A DNA stretch of 64,000 bases, from NCBI RefSeq assembly GCF_002409645.1, contig NZ_DHNR01000041.1:118169-182168 (forward strand). The letters are read 5' to 3'. This stretch comes from Acetobacter sp. UBA5411. Lineage in GTDB: Bacteria; Pseudomonadota; Alphaproteobacteria; Acetobacterales; Acetobacteraceae. How positions within the stretch are numbered: the first letter of the stretch is position 1; the number at the start of each line of letters is the position of its first letter. The notes beneath the pieces are model-generated. The model did no database searches. It had not been told where the DNA came from and saw only the letters and a list, made by a program, of their open reading frames with translations. A program made the position numbers and the translations under genes. This document shows, piece by piece, positions 62,583-64,000 of the stretch.

Positions 62583-64000
62583 ATGGCGACTAAGACTGCA
62601 GCCGGGACGACCACCACGTCAGGTGAACAGGACGGGGACAATGCACTCCTCGATACCCGCTCCGGCGCTGTTAAACGTCTGATAGCCAAGGGCCGGGAGC
62701 GTGGATACATCACGTTCGACGAGCTGAATGCGGTTCTTCCCCAGGATCAGATGTCTTCCGAGCAAATCGAGGATGTCATGGCCATTCTCTCCGAGATGGG
62801 CATCCAGGTCGTAGAAAACGAAGATAACGACGAAACCGAGACTCCGGCGGAAAAGACAGCCGAAGGCGAGGAAGAGGAAGCCGAGGAAGAAGAGGCCGAA
62901 GCCGAGGCCGGGACCGAAAGCGCTTCCGGCAATGTCAGCGAAAACCTTGGTCGCACCGATGATCCGGTCCGCATGTATCTGCGTGAAATGGGGTCGGTCG
63001 AACTTCTCTCCCGTGAGGGCGAGATCGCCATCGCCAAGCGCATTGAGGCTGGCCGCAATGAGATGATCGGCGGACTCTGTGAGAGTCCGCTCACCTTCCG
63101 TGCCATTATTTCCTGGCATGAGCGCCTCAAGGTCGGCGACATGCTCCTCCGCGATATCGTCGATCTTGAAGCCATGCAGGCTGAGCAGAACGGTCCGGAA
63201 GGCGTCCCTGCCGAGGGTGAGGACGGCGAAGAGAACAGCGAAGACGAGACGGATGATGCGGAAGACGCAGAGGAAGTCGATGGAGCCGAAGGGGAGGGAA
63301 GCGGTCTTTCCCTGTCGGCTCTGGAAGAAAAGCTGAAGCCGGATATTCTTGTTCAGTTTGATGAGATTGAGCCGCTCTACGAGAAGCTGCAGAAGATGCA
63401 GAGCAAGCGTCTCGATGCGCTTGTGGCGGGTGAAGAAACCACCGACAAGATCGAAGCTGACTATCAGAAGCTGCGACTGGAGCTGGTGGCGAAGGTTGAG
63501 CAGGTTCACCTGCACAATAACCGGATCGAAGAGCTGGTCATGCAGCTCAAGGAGCTGTTCCAGAGTCTGAACGCCTTTGAAGGCAGAATGCTCCGACTGG
63601 CCGAAAGCTGCAAAGTCTCCCGCGACGACTTCCTGCTGAAATATCGTGGCCATGAGCTTGAGCCGGGCTGGATGGACATGATCACCACGCTTCCGGGCAA
63701 GGGATGGAAAAACCTTGTTACGAAGCACACAGACACGATGAATGATCTGCGGACGCAGGTTGCCGAACTGGCGCAGGATACCGGTCTGTCTGTTGGCGAG
63801 TTCCGTCGTGTTTACGCCACCGTCGCCCGTGGCGAGCGCGATTCAGCCCGCGCCAAGAAGGAGATGATTGAGGCCAATCTGCGTCTCGTGATCTCGATTG
63901 CCAAGAAATACACCAATCGTGGCCTTCAGTTCCTCGACCTGATTCAGGAAGGCAACATCGGCCTGATGAAAGCGGTAGATAAGTTTGAATACCGTCGTGG
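62583..64000 (+). CDS. rpoD: RNA polymerase sigma factor RpoD (sigma-70), C-terminus outside the window
   Basis: Housekeeping sigma factor, partial: 472 codons to the window edge. Region 1.1 is at the N-terminus (GAVKRLIAKGRERGYITFDE), then a long Glu/Asp-rich stretch, region 1.2 (DPVRMYLREMGSVELLSREG), a large acidic non-conserved region (about residues 200-240), and the start of region 2 (EANLRLVISIAKKYTNRGLQ, then FLDLIQEGNIGLMKAVDKFE). Regions 3 and 4 lie outside. The ATG at 62583 follows a GGGAG; no better start is seen. The 173 bp upstream are gene-free and may hold an internal promoter. Confidence 0.96.
   Translation, partial: MATKTAAGTTTTSGEQDGDNALLDTRSGAVKRLIAKGRERGYITFDELNAVLPQDQMSSEQIEDVMAILSEMGIQVVENEDNDETETPAEKTAEGEEEEAEEEEAEAEAGTESASGNVSENLGRTDDPVRMYLREMGSVELLSREGEIAIAKRIEAGRNEMIGGLCESPLTFRAIISWHERLKVGDMLLRDIVDLEAMQAEQNGPEGVPAEGEDGEENSEDETDDAEDAEEVDGAEGEGSGLSLSALEEKLKPDILVQFDEIEPLYEKLQKMQSKRLDALVAGEETTDKIEADYQKLRLELVAKVEQVHLHNNRIEELVMQLKELFQSLNAFEGRMLRLAESCKVSRDDFLLKYRGHELEPGWMDMITTLPGKGWKNLVTKHTDTMNDLRTQVAELAQDTGLSVGEFRRVYATVARGERDSARAKKEMIEANLRLVISIAKKYTNRGLQFLDLIQEGNIGLMKAVDKFEYRR

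Overview
The window looks like chromosomal DNA of an acetic acid bacterium or close relative (Alphaproteobacteria, Rhodospirillales, Acetobacteraceae). The base composition is fairly GC-rich. The blocks mreB-mreC-mreD-mrdA-rodA, greA/carB/carA and yqeY-dnaG-rpoD, the RcnB-type protein and the short FtsY all fit that group. The aspartyl-tRNA synthetase carries the His-Gly pair typical of nondiscriminating enzymes. Genus is not resolved from sequence alone. No rRNA, tRNA, CRISPR array, insertion sequence or phage gene was recognised.

Layout. 1-6.8 kb: a cut-off outer-membrane beta-barrel gene, the dapF-mtaB-ftsY operon, and a second large porin with an N-terminal coiled coil. 6.9-16.2 kb: a DEAD-box helicase, an FMN reductase, a membrane PAS-GGDEF-EAL protein, a possible haem-oxygenase-like diiron enzyme, an ABC1 kinase and oligoendopeptidase F. 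16.3-23.9 kb: lepA, a polysaccharide flippase, D-lactate dehydrogenase-like flavoprotein plus bluB, and aspS. 24.0-25.6 kb: an AT-rich islet with an OLD-like ATPase/TOPRIM gene whose start is out of frame. 25.6-29.4 kb: a Na+/H+ antiporter, a 55-aa protein coupled to a CbpA-type J-protein, and an RcnB-like protein. 29.5-30.5 kb: an AT-rich acyltransferase-3 gene split at an A8 tract. 30.7-38.2 kb: the rod-shape cluster and two glycine-zipper lipoproteins. 38.3-43.3 kb: rplY-pth-ychF, then proA-nadD-rsfS. 43.3-45.6 kb: an AT-rich orphan gene, threonine ammonia-lyase and greA. 45.7-51.7 kb: carA, an AAA ATPase and carB, with an HTH domain fused in frame to the CarA N-terminus and a large inverted repeat in front. 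52.0-59.8 kb: a nine-gene accessory operon. 60.1-64.0 kb: yqeY, dnaG and the start of rpoD.

The most interesting region is the accessory operon at 52-59.8 kb. It encodes an NMT1/SsuA-type ABC importer, two short-chain dehydrogenases, a creatininase-family amidohydrolase with all five metal ligands, two different ureohydrolases with complete dinuclear-metal sites, and a LysR regulator. Most of its junctions are overlapping stop/start codons. It reads as an uptake and breakdown route for a guanidino (or guanidino-cyclitol) compound. A 15-bp palindrome overlaps a perfect TATAAT in front of it, and it separates carA from yqeY-dnaG-rpoD, which are often close together in this group. The second notable feature is the HTH-CarA fusion with an operator-like repeat, which suggests that CarA could regulate its own operon. 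Two AT-rich genes each carry an out-of-frame homopolymer, so they may be phase-variable, decaying or misread.
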